This document shows, one piece after another, positions 17,427 to 29,030 of a stretch of 64,000 bases of DNA (position 1 is the stretch's first letter; the number at the start of each line of letters is the position of its first letter). The stretch lies in assembly GCA_046593925.1 (NCBI GenBank), contig JBKJQN010000104.1, positions 8,992-72,991 of the forward strand, in the 5' to 3' direction. The notes under the pieces were generated by a model that searched no databases, had not been told where the DNA came from, and saw nothing but the letters and a program-made list of their open reading frames with translations. Position numbers and translations under genes: made by a program. The stretch comes from JAYVYM01 sp046593925. Lineage in GTDB: Bacteria > Actinomycetota > Actinomycetes > Mycobacteriales > SCTD01.

Positions 17427-18374
17427 TCAGGCGGCGCCGCGCAACGCGGCGCCGCGCAGTGCCGTCCGCGAGGTGCGCACCGACGTCTCGAGGACCAGCT
17501 CGCGGCGCCGCGGGTCCATCATGTTCGCGCCGATCGCCGCCAGGTCGTCGGAGCCAGGCCCCAGCAGGGTCACCCGGGTGCCGGTCGCCGTCACCTTCTT
17601 CACCTCACCGAGCAGCCGCTTGGTGACCAGCCGGCGGAAGCGCCGTTCGATCCGGGCGGCGACCGAGGGCGGGCTGTCGTACTCCATCGAGGTCATCGGC
17701 GACAGGACGACCACCTCGTCCAGGCCGAGCCGCGCGACCACGTCCAGCGAGGTCGGCGAGCAGGCCCCGCCGTCGACGTAGCGGCGCCGGTCGATGCGTA
17801 CCGGGGTGTACCAGCCCGGGATCGAGCAGGATGCCATCACGGCATCGCGCAGCGGTGCGACCGGCGCACCGTCGCGACCGAAGACCACCCGCCGGCCGCT
17901 GTCGTAGTCCATCGCGACGACCCAGGTCTGCGGGTGCGGCGCCCATGCGCCGCGCGGGACGATGGCGTCAACGAGCAGCCCGACCGGCTCGATCGAGCCA
18001 CGACCCTGTGGGAGGACCGTCGACAAGGCCATCATCGGCGTCGTCCGGAACGGGTGCAGCGCGCTGTGGACCAGCCCGCGGGGCGAGCCGATGCCGGGGC
18101 GCGGCAGCGGTGGCAGCGCCCCGCCGGCGGCGTCGTGGTCGTAGTCGATACCAGGCACCGGGATGCCGCGCTGGTGGTCCAGCAGGTCCTCGACGCCGAT
18201 GCCGCAGCCGAGCGAGGCGGCCAGCACCGACCCGGCGGACGTCCCGACGAGCACGTCGGCCTCGCGCGGGTCCCAGCCGTACTGCTCCTGCACGGCGGCC
18301 AGCGCGCCGATCGTCCAGGCGGCACCGAGCACCCCGCCGGCGCCCAGCACCAGCCCCCGGCGCGGTGCCGTCAC
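17427..18374 (-). CDS. Patatin-like phospholipase
   Basis: This 315-aa serine lipid hydrolase has the patatin oxyanion loop GAGGVLGAAW (about 11-20), nucleophile motif GTSAGS (about 44-49) and catalytic Asp in VDGGACSP (DGG about 202-204). Known relatives cleave acyl chains from phospholipids or lysophospholipids. It overlaps the WS/DGAT gene by GTGA, which ties acyl-chain release to acyl-chain storage in one operon. Confidence 0.92.
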   Translation of the reverse strand: MTAPRRGLVLGAGGVLGAAWTIGALAAVQEQYGWDPREADVLVGTSAGSVLAASLGCGIGVEDLLDHQRGIPVPGIDYDHDAAGGALPPLPRPGIGSPRGLVHSALHPFRTTPMMALSTVLPQGRGSIEPVGLLVDAIVPRGAWAPHPQTWVVAMDYDSGRRVVFGRDGAPVAPLRDAVMASCSIPGWYTPVRIDRRRYVDGGACSPTSLDVVARLGLDEVVVLSPMTSMEYDSPPSVAARIERRFRRLVTKRLLGEVKKVTATGTRVTLLGPGSDDLAAIGANMMDPRRRELVLETSVRTSRTALRGAALRGAA

Positions 18375-19765
18375 TGGTCCACCGTCCCGACCAGCTCGGC
18401 GAGCGACTCCTCCAGGCAGGCGGCCAGCACGTCGACGTCGGGCATCGCGTCGCGGTCGGCGTTGAGGCCGAAGTAGACCCCCCCGTCGTAGGAGGTCAGG
18501 CCAATCGACACCGCCTGTCCCTTCGCCAGCGGTACCACCGGGTACATCTCCAGCATCCGGGCGCCCGCGGCGTACAGCGGGAACTGCGGGCCGGGGACAT
18601 TGGTGACGACCAGGTTGAACACCCGGCGGGTGAAGCTGGAGGCGACCCGCGCGCCGAGCAGGTGGATCGTCGGCGGCGCGAACCCGGACAGCTGTACGAG
18701 AGCGTCGGCGCCGACCGCCTCACCGGACTCCTTGTGGCTGCGCATCGCAAAGCTGACCTGGGTCAGCCGCATCACCGGGCTGCCCTCGCCGACCGGCAGG
18801 TCGACGAAGTACGACGACACCCGGTTGCCATTCACGCCGCGGGCATCCGGCTCGCGCACCGAGACCGGCACCATCGCGCGCACCGTGGTCTGCGGCGACA
18901 CCGGCTCACCGCGAGTCAGTAGCCAGCTGCGCAGGGCGCCCGCGACGGTCGCGAGGACCACGTCGTTGACGGTGCCGCCGTGCGCCTTGCGTACCCGCTT
19001 GAAGTCGTCGAGGTCCATGGCCGCCATGCCGAACCTGCGCTGCTGTCCGATCGTGGCGTTCAGCGGCGAGTCGGGAGCGGTCCGCGCCATCGTGCGCACC
19101 GACGACAGCACCCCGCCCGCGACCTCGACCACCCGGCCGGCGGTGTGCCGGGCGTCCAGGACAGCCGTCCTGGCCGTCTCGACCGCCTGCGTCGGCCGCT
19201 TCACCAGGTCGCCGAGGGCGCCCGCGACCAGGGCTGCGCCGCTGGGGGCGTGCGCCGGCCGCCAGTCGTCGGGCGGGATCTCGCGTGGCGTCGGGGTGAG
19301 GTCGAGCATCACGGTGCCGATGTCGACCGCAGCCACGCCGTCCACCATCGCGTGGTGGGTCTTGGTGACGATCGCGACGCGGCCGCCTTCGAGCCCCTCG
19401 ACGAGGTAGATCTCCCAAAGCGGCTTGTCGCGGTCCAGCTGGCGGCTCTGCAACCGGCCGACGAGCTCGCGCAACTGCGCGTCGCTGCCCGGCTTCGGGA
19501 GCGCGCTGCGGCGTACGTGGTAGCCGACGTCGAAGCTCTCGTCGTCGACCCAGACCGGGTTGGCCAGCCGACCGGGCACCCAGCGCACCTTCTGCCGGTA
19601 GCGGGGGACCAACGCGATCCGCTGGGTGATCAGCTCGACCAGGCGGGCGTGGTCGAAGCCGGTCTCCGGCGGCTGGAACGTCGCGACCCCGCCGACATGC
19701 ATGGCGGTGGTCGGGGTCTCCATGTAGAGGAAGGAGACATCGAGGGGGTTGAGCCGGTCGACCAC
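18371..19765 (-). CDS. Wax ester synthase/diacylglycerol acyltransferase
   Basis: This 464-aa WS/DGAT-family enzyme transfers acyl-CoA to diacylglycerol or fatty alcohol to make storage lipid. It opens [22 protein letters not shown] and carries the catalytic HHAMVDG (HHxxxDG). The second-half motifs [17 protein letters not shown] and [13 protein letters not shown] are also present. The GTG at 19765 is chosen because GAGGAG sits 4-5 bases upstream and family N-termini match. It is the first gene of the operon that continues through patatin, DUF6912, the LolA-like protein and the ABC transporter. Confidence 0.93.
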   Translation of the reverse strand: MVDRLNPLDVSFLYMETPTTAMHVGGVATFQPPETGFDHARLVELITQRIALVPRYRQKVRWVPGRLANPVWVDDESFDVGYHVRRSALPKPGSDAQLRELVGRLQSRQLDRDKPLWEIYLVEGLEGGRVAIVTKTHHAMVDGVAAVDIGTVMLDLTPTPREIPPDDWRPAHAPSGAALVAGALGDLVKRPTQAVETARTAVLDARHTAGRVVEVAGGVLSSVRTMARTAPDSPLNATIGQQRRFGMAAMDLDDFKRVRKAHGGTVNDVVLATVAGALRSWLLTRGEPVSPQTTVRAMVPVSVREPDARGVNGNRVSSYFVDLPVGEGSPVMRLTQVSFAMRSHKESGEAVGADALVQLSGFAPPTIHLLGARVASSFTRRVFNLVVTNVPGPQFPLYAAGARMLEMYPVVPLAKGQAVSIGLTSYDGGVYFGLNADRDAMPDVDVLAACLEESLAELVGTVDQ

Positions 19766-19909
19766 AGGGCTCCTCGGGCTAGCGGGCGTCCGCTCAGGAT
19801 CACACAGCGGGACCGGGTGGCGCGGCACGACAGCGACGCGGCTGGCCATGCGGGCGGGCCGGCAGGCACACTCGGACCAGACCTATTCGCACCTGATGGA
19901 AGGCACCTC

Positions 19910-21187
19910 GTGGACTTCGCTCTCTCGGCCAAGGCCGAGGACTACCGCGGCCGCCTCAACGACTTCATGGATACCCACGTGTTCCCGGCCGAACAGGCCT
20001 ACGAGGAGTATCGCCGGGAGAAGGGGTATGGCGACCACACGCTGCCCCCTGTCGTGGAAGAGCTCAAGGTCGAGGCCCGCAGCCGCGGCCTGTGGAACCT
20101 GTTCCTGCCCGACGTCTCCGGCCTCACCAACCTGGAGTACGCCAGCCTCGCCGAGATCACCGGCTGGTCGGTGAACATCGCGCCCGAGGCGATCAACTGT
20201 GACGCACCGAACACCGGCAACATGGAGGTGCTGCACATGTTCGGCACCCCGGAGCAGAAGTCGCAGTGGCTCGCACCGCTCATGGAGGGCGAGATCCGGT
20301 CGGCCTTCGCGATGACCGAACCCGACGTGGCCTCCTCGGACGCGACCAACATCGCCACCTCGATCGTGCGGGACGGCGACGACTACGTGATCAACGGCCG
20401 GAAGTGGTGGATCAGCGGCGCCGCCGACCCGCGCTGCAAGATCATGATCTTGATGGGCAAGACCAACCCTGCCGAGTCGGTGCACCGCCAGCAGTCGATG
20501 ATCCTGGTCCCGATGGACGCTCCGGGTGTCGAGAACGTCCGGGCGCTGCCGGTATTCGGCTACCAGGACCAGCACGGCCACAACGAGCTGCGCTTCCACG
20601 ACGTGCGGGTGCCGGCGAGCAGCCTGATCGCCAACGAGGGCGACGGCTTCATGATCGCCCAGGCCAGGCTCGGCCCCGGCCGCATCCACCACTGCATGCG
20701 CTCGATCGGGGTTGCCGAGCGCGCGTTGGCCCTGATGATCGGCCGGGCCACCTCGCGGATCGCCTTCGGTAAACCGCTGGCCGAGCAGGGCGTGGTCCAG
20801 CAGCAGATCGCCGAGTCGCGGATGGAGATCGAGCAGATCCGCCTGCTGGTCCTCAAGGCCGCCTGGATGATCGACAACGTCGGAGCCCGCGGCGCGCGGA
20901 CCGAGATCGCGGCGATCAAGGTGATTGCGCCGCGGGTCGCGCTCGCGGTGCTCGACCGGGCCATTCAGGTGCACGGTGGGGGCGGTGTCTCCGACGACTT
21001 CCCGCTCGCGTCGATGTGGGCAGGCATGCGTACGCTCCGGCTCGCCGACGGGCCCGACGAGGTGCACGTCCGCACCGTCGCCCGGGTCGAGATCGGCAAG
21101 CACCTGAAGAAGATGGCGGCCGAGCCGGGCCCGGTCGCGCCGGCCGCCGAGGCTACCCAGGGCGGGACGGCCGGTGGCGCCAGCTGA
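19910..21187 (+). CDS. Acyl-CoA dehydrogenase
   Basis: This 425-aa flavoenzyme introduces the alpha-beta double bond into acyl-CoA. Features are [16 protein letters not shown] (FAD/substrate loop), [22 protein letters not shown] and the C-terminal [16 protein letters not shown]. Its size and the [11 protein letters not shown] segment resemble long-chain or ACAD10/11-like subfamilies. The GTG at 19910 is preceded by GAAGG. It is divergent from the WS/DGAT operon, placing fatty-acid breakdown opposite lipid storage. Confidence 0.93.
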   Translation: MDFALSAKAEDYRGRLNDFMDTHVFPAEQAYEEYRREKGYGDHTLPPVVEELKVEARSRGLWNLFLPDVSGLTNLEYASLAEITGWSVNIAPEAINCDAPNTGNMEVLHMFGTPEQKSQWLAPLMEGEIRSAFAMTEPDVASSDATNIATSIVRDGDDYVINGRKWWISGAADPRCKIMILMGKTNPAESVHRQQSMILVPMDAPGVENVRALPVFGYQDQHGHNELRFHDVRVPASSLIANEGDGFMIAQARLGPGRIHHCMRSIGVAERALALMIGRATSRIAFGKPLAEQGVVQQQIAESRMEIEQIRLLVLKAAWMIDNVGARGARTEIAAIKVIAPRVALAVLDRAIQVHGGGGVSDDFPLASMWAGMRTLRLADGPDEVHVRTVARVEIGKHLKKMAAEPGPVAPAAEATQGGTAGGAS

Positions 21188-21201
21188 CCTCACGGCGCCC
21201 G

Positions 21202-22503
21202 TCAGCGGTGCAGCAGCCGGCGCCGCCGGGCCGGCGGTCTGACGCCCACCAGGGAGGCCGCGAGTGCGGCCAGGGCGGTGCGGGCCGGGCTGGTCGGCAC
21301 CGCCTCGGCCAGGGTGCGCCCGGCGGCCAGGGAGGCGTCGAGGCCGGCGACGTCCTGCGGGACGAACACCACGTTCTGGATGCCGGCGTACCGCGCCAGT
21401 GCCAGCCGGACCTCAGCGACAGCGTCACCGGGCACTGCCGTGCCGCGCAGCCGGTTGACCACGACCTGCGGCCGGATGCCGGGAACGGCCTCCTTGAGCT
21501 CGCTGAGGCCGCGGACCAGCCGCTGCAGGCCGACCGGGTCGCTGCTGCCGACGGCCAGCACCGTGTCGGCCTGCTCGAGGACCACGAGGGTGGCTCCGTT
21601 GCGACGCGGTGCCGTGGTGTCGTAGGTGAGCTCCTCGTCCTGCTCGAGGCCGAATCCACAGTCGACGACGGTGGTGCCGGCGAGCAGCCGTGACAGCGCC
21701 AGGACCACCTCGATCGATGTCGGCCGCAACTCCGGCCAGCGGTCGGCACGGGAGATGCCCGACAGCACCCGCAGCGTCGGGGTGACGCGGCGGGCCAGCC
21801 CGGCGAGGGCGGGGACGTCGAGGTTGCCGGCGTTGGCCAGCCGGCAGGCCGCGGCCAGGCCCGGCGCCTCGTCGAGCAGCCCGAGCACCTGGGCGACGAC
21901 GCCGCCGTAGACGTCGGCATCGATGAGCAGCGTCGGCCGGCCGAGCGCGGCCACCTCGCTGGCGATCCCGACCGCGACGGTTGTCCGGCCCGGGGCGCCG
22001 GTCGGTCCCCACACGGCGATCAGCTGACCTTCGCCGCTCGTGGGTTCCACGGCCGGGTCGGGTGGCAGCCGGACGGGCAGCGCAAGCCGCGGGTCCTCGT
22101 CGCCGGCCAGCGACAGGACCGGAAGCGGAGTGTCGACCGGGCCGCCGCCGACCGCGAGGACGACCGCATCCGAGATCTCGGCCGGCGTGGCGTCGGCGGC
22201 CAGGACCGTGCCCACGCCCAGCTGACGCAGTCGGCGCTCGGCGTCCTCGTCCCCCGGTGGGAACAGCCCGACCACGGCCAACCCCGCTCCGTCGAGCCGG
22301 GCCAGCGCGTCGCGGTCGAGGCGACGCAGATCGGCGGAGAGCAGCACCGCACGCGCCGAGCCGGTGCTCGCCGTCGCCAGCAGGTCGGCCAGATCGACGC
22401 AACGCCGGACGACCGCCACGGCCAGATCGCCGCGCTCGAGGGCGGCGACCAGGTCGGCCTCCCACACCGCGTCGGAGACCGCGGTGAGGACCGGCACCCG
22501 CAT
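21202..22503 (-). CDS. CpaE-like MinD/ParA-superfamily ATPase
   Basis: This 433-aa protein has an N-terminal receiver-like domain (about 1-130) and a C-terminal ParA/MinD ATPase. The deviant Walker A is WGPTGAPGRTTVAVGIASE, where the signature lysine of classical MinD proteins is replaced by Arg. LLIDADVYGG and VVDCGFGLEQDEE are the following motifs. CpaE proteins help position Flp-type pili. Its ATG overlaps the SAF gene stop as TGATG, so the pair is coupled. No pilin, CpaF or TadB/C gene is in view. Confidence 0.85.
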   Translation of the reverse strand: MRVPVLTAVSDAVWEADLVAALERGDLAVAVVRRCVDLADLLATASTGSARAVLLSADLRRLDRDALARLDGAGLAVVGLFPPGDEDAERRLRQLGVGTVLAADATPAEISDAVVLAVGGGPVDTPLPVLSLAGDEDPRLALPVRLPPDPAVEPTSGEGQLIAVWGPTGAPGRTTVAVGIASEVAALGRPTLLIDADVYGGVVAQVLGLLDEAPGLAAACRLANAGNLDVPALAGLARRVTPTLRVLSGISRADRWPELRPTSIEVVLALSRLLAGTTVVDCGFGLEQDEELTYDTTAPRRNGATLVVLEQADTVLAVGSSDPVGLQRLVRGLSELKEAVPGIRPQVVVNRLRGTAVPGDAVAEVRLALARYAGIQNVVFVPQDVAGLDASLAAGRTLAEAVPTSPARTALAALAASLVGVRPPARRRRLLHR

Positions 22504-23216
22504 CAGCCGGCCACGGCATTCGGTGGCAGCGTCGCCAGCGGGGGCAGCTGGTCGCCACGCGGCACCCGTACGAGGTCGATCCCGCCGGCCTGCACCGCCG
22601 CGACCAACGCCAGCGCATCGGGCTCCGAGACCGACAGGACCACCCCGGTGGCTGCGGTCGCCCCGAGCCCACCGGTGCGGGGGCGCAGCGTGACCGACAC
22701 CCGGGAGAGCACCAGCCGGGTGCTGGCGGTGGGCGCGGCGCTGCTCGAGGGCGCGCCGCCCGCCCGGCCCTCGGGGGTGACGTAGACGTCGACCTGCTGG
22801 CCGGACTGCAGGTCGTCGGGCAGGTGCCCGGGGGCGACCGGCACCGAGATGTCCCGCAGCGGCCGGCCGACCTGGTCGGGCCTGGTGAGGCTGTCGCGCG
22901 GCAGCAGCTCGTCGGCGCCTACGCCGCGCTGCAGCACATAGCCCACGGGCTTGGCGCCACCTGCGCCGAGGTAGCGGCCACCGTTGTCGAACAGTCGCAC
23001 CTGACCCGGTCGCAAGTCCCCCTCGGCCAGCGTGCTGCCGGGCGCCAGGTCGCGCGTCGCCACCCAGACCCGCTGCGAGGCATCCGCCGAGGACAGCAGC
23101 CGGGCGCCGACGACGATGCTGACCAGGACCAGAAGCACCCCGAGCACCAGCCGGCCATCCAGCCAGCTGGGGGCGCCCAGCCGCGAGGCCTGCGGTGACC
23201 CGGGCGGCTCCGACAC
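22503..23216 (-). CDS. SAF-domain (CpaB/RcpC-like) membrane protein
   Basis: This 237-aa protein has one N-terminal helix (LVLGVLLVLVSIVVGARLL, about 23-42), then a SAF domain (about 50-115, TRDLAPGSTLAEGDLRPGQV and LQRGVGADELLPRDSL). A C-terminal CpaB-like part runs DDLQSGQQVDVYV. In pilus systems CpaB is a periplasmic assembly factor. The GTG at 23216 has a GGAGGAGG RBS. The coupling to the CpaE-like gene suggests a two-protein envelope module. Confidence 0.85.
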   Translation of the reverse strand: MSEPPGSPQASRLGAPSWLDGRLVLGVLLVLVSIVVGARLLSSADASQRVWVATRDLAPGSTLAEGDLRPGQVRLFDNGGRYLGAGGAKPVGYVLQRGVGADELLPRDSLTRPDQVGRPLRDISVPVAPGHLPDDLQSGQQVDVYVTPEGRAGGAPSSSAAPTASTRLVLSRVSVTLRPRTGGLGATAATGVVLSVSEPDALALVAAVQAGGIDLVRVPRGDQLPPLATLPPNAVAG

Positions 23217-23428
23217 GCGATCCTCCTCCGGGTCGCTCCCCTGGGCGGGTGGCGGGGCCCACTGTGGCGTACCGGGCGCGGCTCCGGTGGGCGCTCTCCA
23301 CAGCCCGGTCTGCCGGATCAGCGGGCTGTGGATGGCGGCGGCGCCCTGGGCGGCGGCGGTGCGAGACTGTCCAGGCGGTCCGTGGGGGCCCTTCCGGCGT
23401 ACCGCCGGACGCGCGGGAGGTGGAGCCG

Positions 23429-23686
23429 GTGGCCGCGGAGCGGTTCCTGCTGCTGTCCGACGTCGCCGAGGTGCTCAACATCTCCGCCTCGCAGACCTAC
23501 GCCCTGGTGCGCAGCGGCGAACTGCCCGCCATCAAGATCGGCGGGCGCGGTCAGTGGCGCGTGGAGCGGGCGCAGCTGGAGGACTACATCCAGCGCGCGT
23601 ACGCCGAGACCCGGGCCTTCGTCAGCGCCCACCCGCTGGGCCGCGACGGCGAGCCGGCCGACGACGAGGCCGCCCACCCGGCCTGA
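23429..23686 (+). CDS. Small excisionase/BldC-like HTH DNA-binding protein
   Basis: This 85-aa winged helix-turn-helix protein of the MerR-like excisionase family contains LLSDVAEVLNISASQTYALVRSGELPAIKIGGRGQWRV (recognition helix about 16-30, then the wing), followed by an acidic tail. The GTG at 23429 is chosen since GGGAGG lies 8 bases upstream. A GTG nine bases earlier is less well placed. It is divergent from the SAF-CpaE pair and may regulate it. Relatives include BldC of Streptomyces. Confidence 0.85.
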   Translation: MAAERFLLLSDVAEVLNISASQTYALVRSGELPAIKIGGRGQWRVERAQLEDYIQRAYAETRAFVSAHPLGRDGEPADDEAAHPA

Positions 23687-23700
23687 CGGCACCCATGTGC

Positions 23701-23758
23701 GCTCGGCCAGGCGCAGCGCTCGGCCAGGCGCAGCGGTCAGCGTGGCGGTCAGCGTGGC
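23701..23758. repeat. Two consecutive perfect tandem duplications
   Basis: A 17-bp unit (GCTCGGCCAGGCGCAGC) occurs twice head to tail at 23701-23717 and 23718-23734. It is followed directly by a 12-bp unit (GGTCAGCGTGGC) twice at 23735-23746 and 23747-23758. They lie 14 bases after the HTH gene stop, in non-coding DNA. Confidence 0.85.
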
Positions 23759-23817
23759 GCACCCGCTGGCAAGCATGCAGGAGCAGGCCGCACTCTCGGC
23801 GACCATGCCAAGACTTG

Positions 23818-23876
23818 GCGATCATGCAGCAATGGGGGCGGGCTGGGCGTGGCCACGCCCATCACTGCATGATCGC
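23818..23876. repeat. REP-like nested palindrome
   Basis: Perfect 12-bp arms GCGATCATGCAG (23818-23829) and CTGCATGATCGC (23865-23876) flank a perfect 16-bp palindrome GGGCGTGGCCACGCCC (23845-23860). CCAAGACTTGG, another inverted repeat, lies just to the left. It sits between convergent genes and could act as a bidirectional terminator or be a repetitive extragenic palindrome. Confidence 0.7.
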
Positions 23877-23899
23877 GGTGCTGCGGGGTCGGGACGAGC

Positions 23900-24448
23900 T
23901 CAGGCAGACCGCAGGAGCCCGAGCGCGGACAGCGGCAGCAGACGTACGCCGCTGACCGCACCCGCGCGGCGCAGCTCCCCCTGCGGGTGCTCGGCGAGAT
24001 CCACGTGATCCGCGGCGACGCGGTCGAGGGTGCCCGCCAGCGCACTCCCGTCCCGGAGCATGACCTGCAGCACCGCTCGGTCGCGGGTCAGGCCGCGCAG
24101 CGCCCACCGCAGGTCCAGCCGTGCAGCTACCTCGCCCTCGGCGGGCTCGGCCCGCCGGGTCAGGCCGGTGACCGCCAGCACCGCCGCCAGCGGGACGAGC
24201 GCGTCACGGCCGACGGACTCCTCCATCAGCAGCCAGTCGGGACCGACGTCCAGTAGCCGACCCCGCACCATCCCCGGGCCGTGGACGGTGAGCACGACGG
24301 GACCACCGATGGCTGCCCGCAACCGGTCGGTGGTGCGCACCAGCCCACCCTCGCGCCGGGTCCGGTCCCTGACCTCGGCATCGAGCTGGGCCCGCTCGGC
24401 GGCTTCGCCCTGCGCCTCCAGATCGTCGAACAGCGCCTTCCACCTCAT
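23900..24448 (-). CDS. Conserved hypothetical protein (182 aa)
   Basis: I do not recognise the family. The 182-aa protein starts with a charged helix (MRWKALFDDLEAQGEAAERA), then beta-rich segments (GPVVLTVHGPGMVRGRLLDV, LVPLAAVLAVTGL, VLQVMLRDGSALAGTLDRVAADHVDL). They read like two repeated small-barrel modules binding DNA, RNA or protein. It has no membrane helix. The ATG at 24448 has a GGGAGGG RBS. It is divergent from the LysM gene. Confidence 0.75.
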   Translation of the reverse strand: MRWKALFDDLEAQGEAAERAQLDAEVRDRTRREGGLVRTTDRLRAAIGGPVVLTVHGPGMVRGRLLDVGPDWLLMEESVGRDALVPLAAVLAVTGLTRRAEPAEGEVAARLDLRWALRGLTRDRAVLQVMLRDGSALAGTLDRVAADHVDLAEHPQGELRRAGAVSGVRLLPLSALGLLRSA

Positions 24449-24488
24449 GGGTCACCCTCCCGTGCAAGTCAACAAAGGTCGCGGATCC

Positions 24489-24517
24489 TTGACTGGGCCC
24501 AGTGGACCCTGTACACA
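24489..24517 (+). promoter_or_regulatory. Sigma-70-type promoter of LysM gene
   Basis: TTGACT at 24489-24494 and TACACA at 24512-24517 are separated by exactly 17 bases. The predicted start is about 25-30 bases before the TTG initiation codon, with GGAGG between. A CTGGGCCCAG palindrome overlaps the spacer. Confidence 0.5.
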
Positions 24518-24551
24518 GGCAAACACAAGCAAACGTAAGCAGGAGGGCCCG

Positions 24552-25250
24552 TTGCACCGTCTCGTCACTGTCGGCGCGACCACCTCGGCCGCGGCCATGC
24601 TGCTTGCCGCTCCGGGGCCGCGGGCCGCTCTGCACACCGTTGCCGGCGCGGGTCAGCCCCAGTCCGACCCGACCGCCGCACTGGTTGCCGCCGCCACGCT
24701 GATTGCGTGGGCGCTGGCCGGCTGGCTGGTCCTTACCGCCGTGCTGACCTCCGGTGCCGGGCTGGGGGGACGGACAGGTGGGGCATGCGCCGCGCTGCTG
24801 CGCCGTACGGCGCCTGCGGCCCTGCGGCGCGCGGCCGCCCTCGCCCTCGGCGTGGGGGTCGTACTCGGCGGCGCAGGGACCGCATCCGCAGCCGGACCCC
24901 CGCCACGACCGACAGTCTCAGCAGCCGCGGCTCTGGACTGGCCCGGCTCCCCCATCAGCGCATCCGCGGCGGCGGCCGGCAGTGCGCCCAGCCCACGGCC
25001 GGCCGGAGGGGGGTCCGGCCTGGACTGGCCGGGCTCCCCCGCACGGCCCGGCGAGGTCGTCGTCGCGACCGGCGACACGCTCTGGGGACTCGCAGCAGCA
25101 CGCCTGCCCGCTGGCGCAAGCGACACGGAGGTCGCCGTGCTCTGGCCGACATGGTGGGCCGCCAACCGGGCCGTCATCGGCGACGACCCGGGCCTGCTGC
25201 ACCCCGGCCAGCACCTGGTACCGCCCGATCAGCCTGCAACCGGACGGTAG
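24552..25250 (+). CDS. LysM-domain membrane protein
   Basis: This 232-aa protein has two hydrophobic helices (about 5-22 and 40-66), a third at about 90-115, and then an exported Ala/Pro/Ser-rich linker. A C-terminal LysM-like peptidoglycan-binding domain follows (VVVATGDTLWGLAAARL ... LLHPGQHLVPP, about 172-228). The linker repeats LDWPGSP twice, about 34 residues apart. A TTG start at 24552 is inferred because GGAGG lies 5-6 bases before it and no ATG or GTG is suitably placed. It probably forms a small operon with the Rv3235-like gene downstream. Confidence 0.8.
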   Translation: MHRLVTVGATTSAAAMLLAAPGPRAALHTVAGAGQPQSDPTAALVAAATLIAWALAGWLVLTAVLTSGAGLGGRTGGACAALLRRTAPAALRRAAALALGVGVVLGGAGTASAAGPPPRPTVSAAAALDWPGSPISASAAAAGSAPSPRPAGGGSGLDWPGSPARPGEVVVATGDTLWGLAAARLPAGASDTEVAVLWPTWWAANRAVIGDDPGLLHPGQHLVPPDQPATGR

Positions 25251-25325
25251 GCCACCCGCACCGCCCGCGCCACGTACTTGCCCTGTCCCTCGGCCGGACT
25301 ACCCGGCCCGTCCCCGGAGTGCGCC

Positions 25326-25904
25326 ATGACCGAAACCGCCGCCGTACTGCCCGACTGCCTGCCTGCCGGGCGACCGACCCAGCCCACTGCCGGCCGGGCA
25401 GCGCTCGCGCTGGCACCTGCCGCCGCCCCGGCGCTGCGACTTCTCGCCGTTCCTGCGAGCGAACCGCCGTTCGACGACGAGGTCGTCTCCCGGCCGACGC
25501 TGCGACTGGTCCCCGCTCCCGTGCACCGGCTCGTCCGGGCGCTCCCCGCGCCGGTCGACGGGCTGACCGGAAAGGGCGACCTGCCGGACGCCAGGCCGTT
25601 CGCACAGGCGCTTGTGCAACGGCTGCTGGAGGTCTGCGGCGGGGTGCGACCGGTACCCCAGCTGCAGCGCGACACCACGCCGGGGCTGTACGCCGAGCTC
25701 GAGCGCGCGCTGCTACACCGTCCCAGGACCGCAGGTCCGCGGCCGGGCGCCCGCGACGTCCGCAGCGTGCACGTCCAACAGCCCACATTCGGCGTCGCGG
25801 AGGTCTGCGCGACGGTGCGCCGCGGCGACCGCTGGGGTGCCATCGCGCTGCGCCTGGAGGCGGTCCACGGACGCTGGCGGTGCACCCGGATGACGGGTGT
25901 CTGA
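25326..25904 (+). CDS. Rv3235-family (DUF6459) protein
   Basis: This 192-aa protein has a low-complexity Ala/Pro-rich first half. A C-terminal domain carries DARPFAQALVQRLLEVCGGVRPVPQLQR and TPGLYAELERALLHR, ending with a small beta sheet. This matches the actinobacterial Rv3235 family of unknown function, found next to secA1 also in M. tuberculosis. The ATG at 25326 has GGAG 7 bases upstream. It converges with secA only 12 bases away. Confidence 0.78.
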   Translation: MTETAAVLPDCLPAGRPTQPTAGRAALALAPAAAPALRLLAVPASEPPFDDEVVSRPTLRLVPAPVHRLVRALPAPVDGLTGKGDLPDARPFAQALVQRLLEVCGGVRPVPQLQRDTTPGLYAELERALLHRPRTAGPRPGARDVRSVHVQQPTFGVAEVCATVRRGDRWGAIALRLEAVHGRWRCTRMTGV

Positions 25905-25916
25905 GACCGGGGCGGG

Positions 25917-28916
<3,000 letters not shown>

Positions 28917-28937
28917 GCGCGCGACTCCCTCTGGCTG

Positions 28938-28965
28938 TGTTCCGGGCGGACACCCGCCCGGAACA
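28938..28965. repeat. Perfect 12-bp stem palindrome in secA leader
   Basis: TGTTCCGGGCGG and its exact complement are separated by only four bases. The element lies between the secA RBS and a TACGAT -10-like hexamer at 28965-28970 (minus). No T-run follows, so it is not a standard terminator. It could be a 5'-UTR hairpin or an operator overlapping the start of transcription. Confidence 0.7.
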
Positions 28966-29030
28966 TCGTAAGCCGCTCACCCGGACGAAACGGCTGGCCG
29001 GGGCCGGACGTGCCCTGGCAGGGTCAGGGG

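Noticed and set aside
18980..19909. Long N-terminal extension of the acyl-CoA dehydrogenase frame
   Set aside because: It is antisense to WS/DGAT. The family N-terminus begins at the GTG at 19910 with an RBS.
22504..23481. N-terminal extension of the CpaE-like frame (759 aa)
   Set aside because: It is a shadow of the SAF gene. The TGATG overlap at 22503 gives the natural start.
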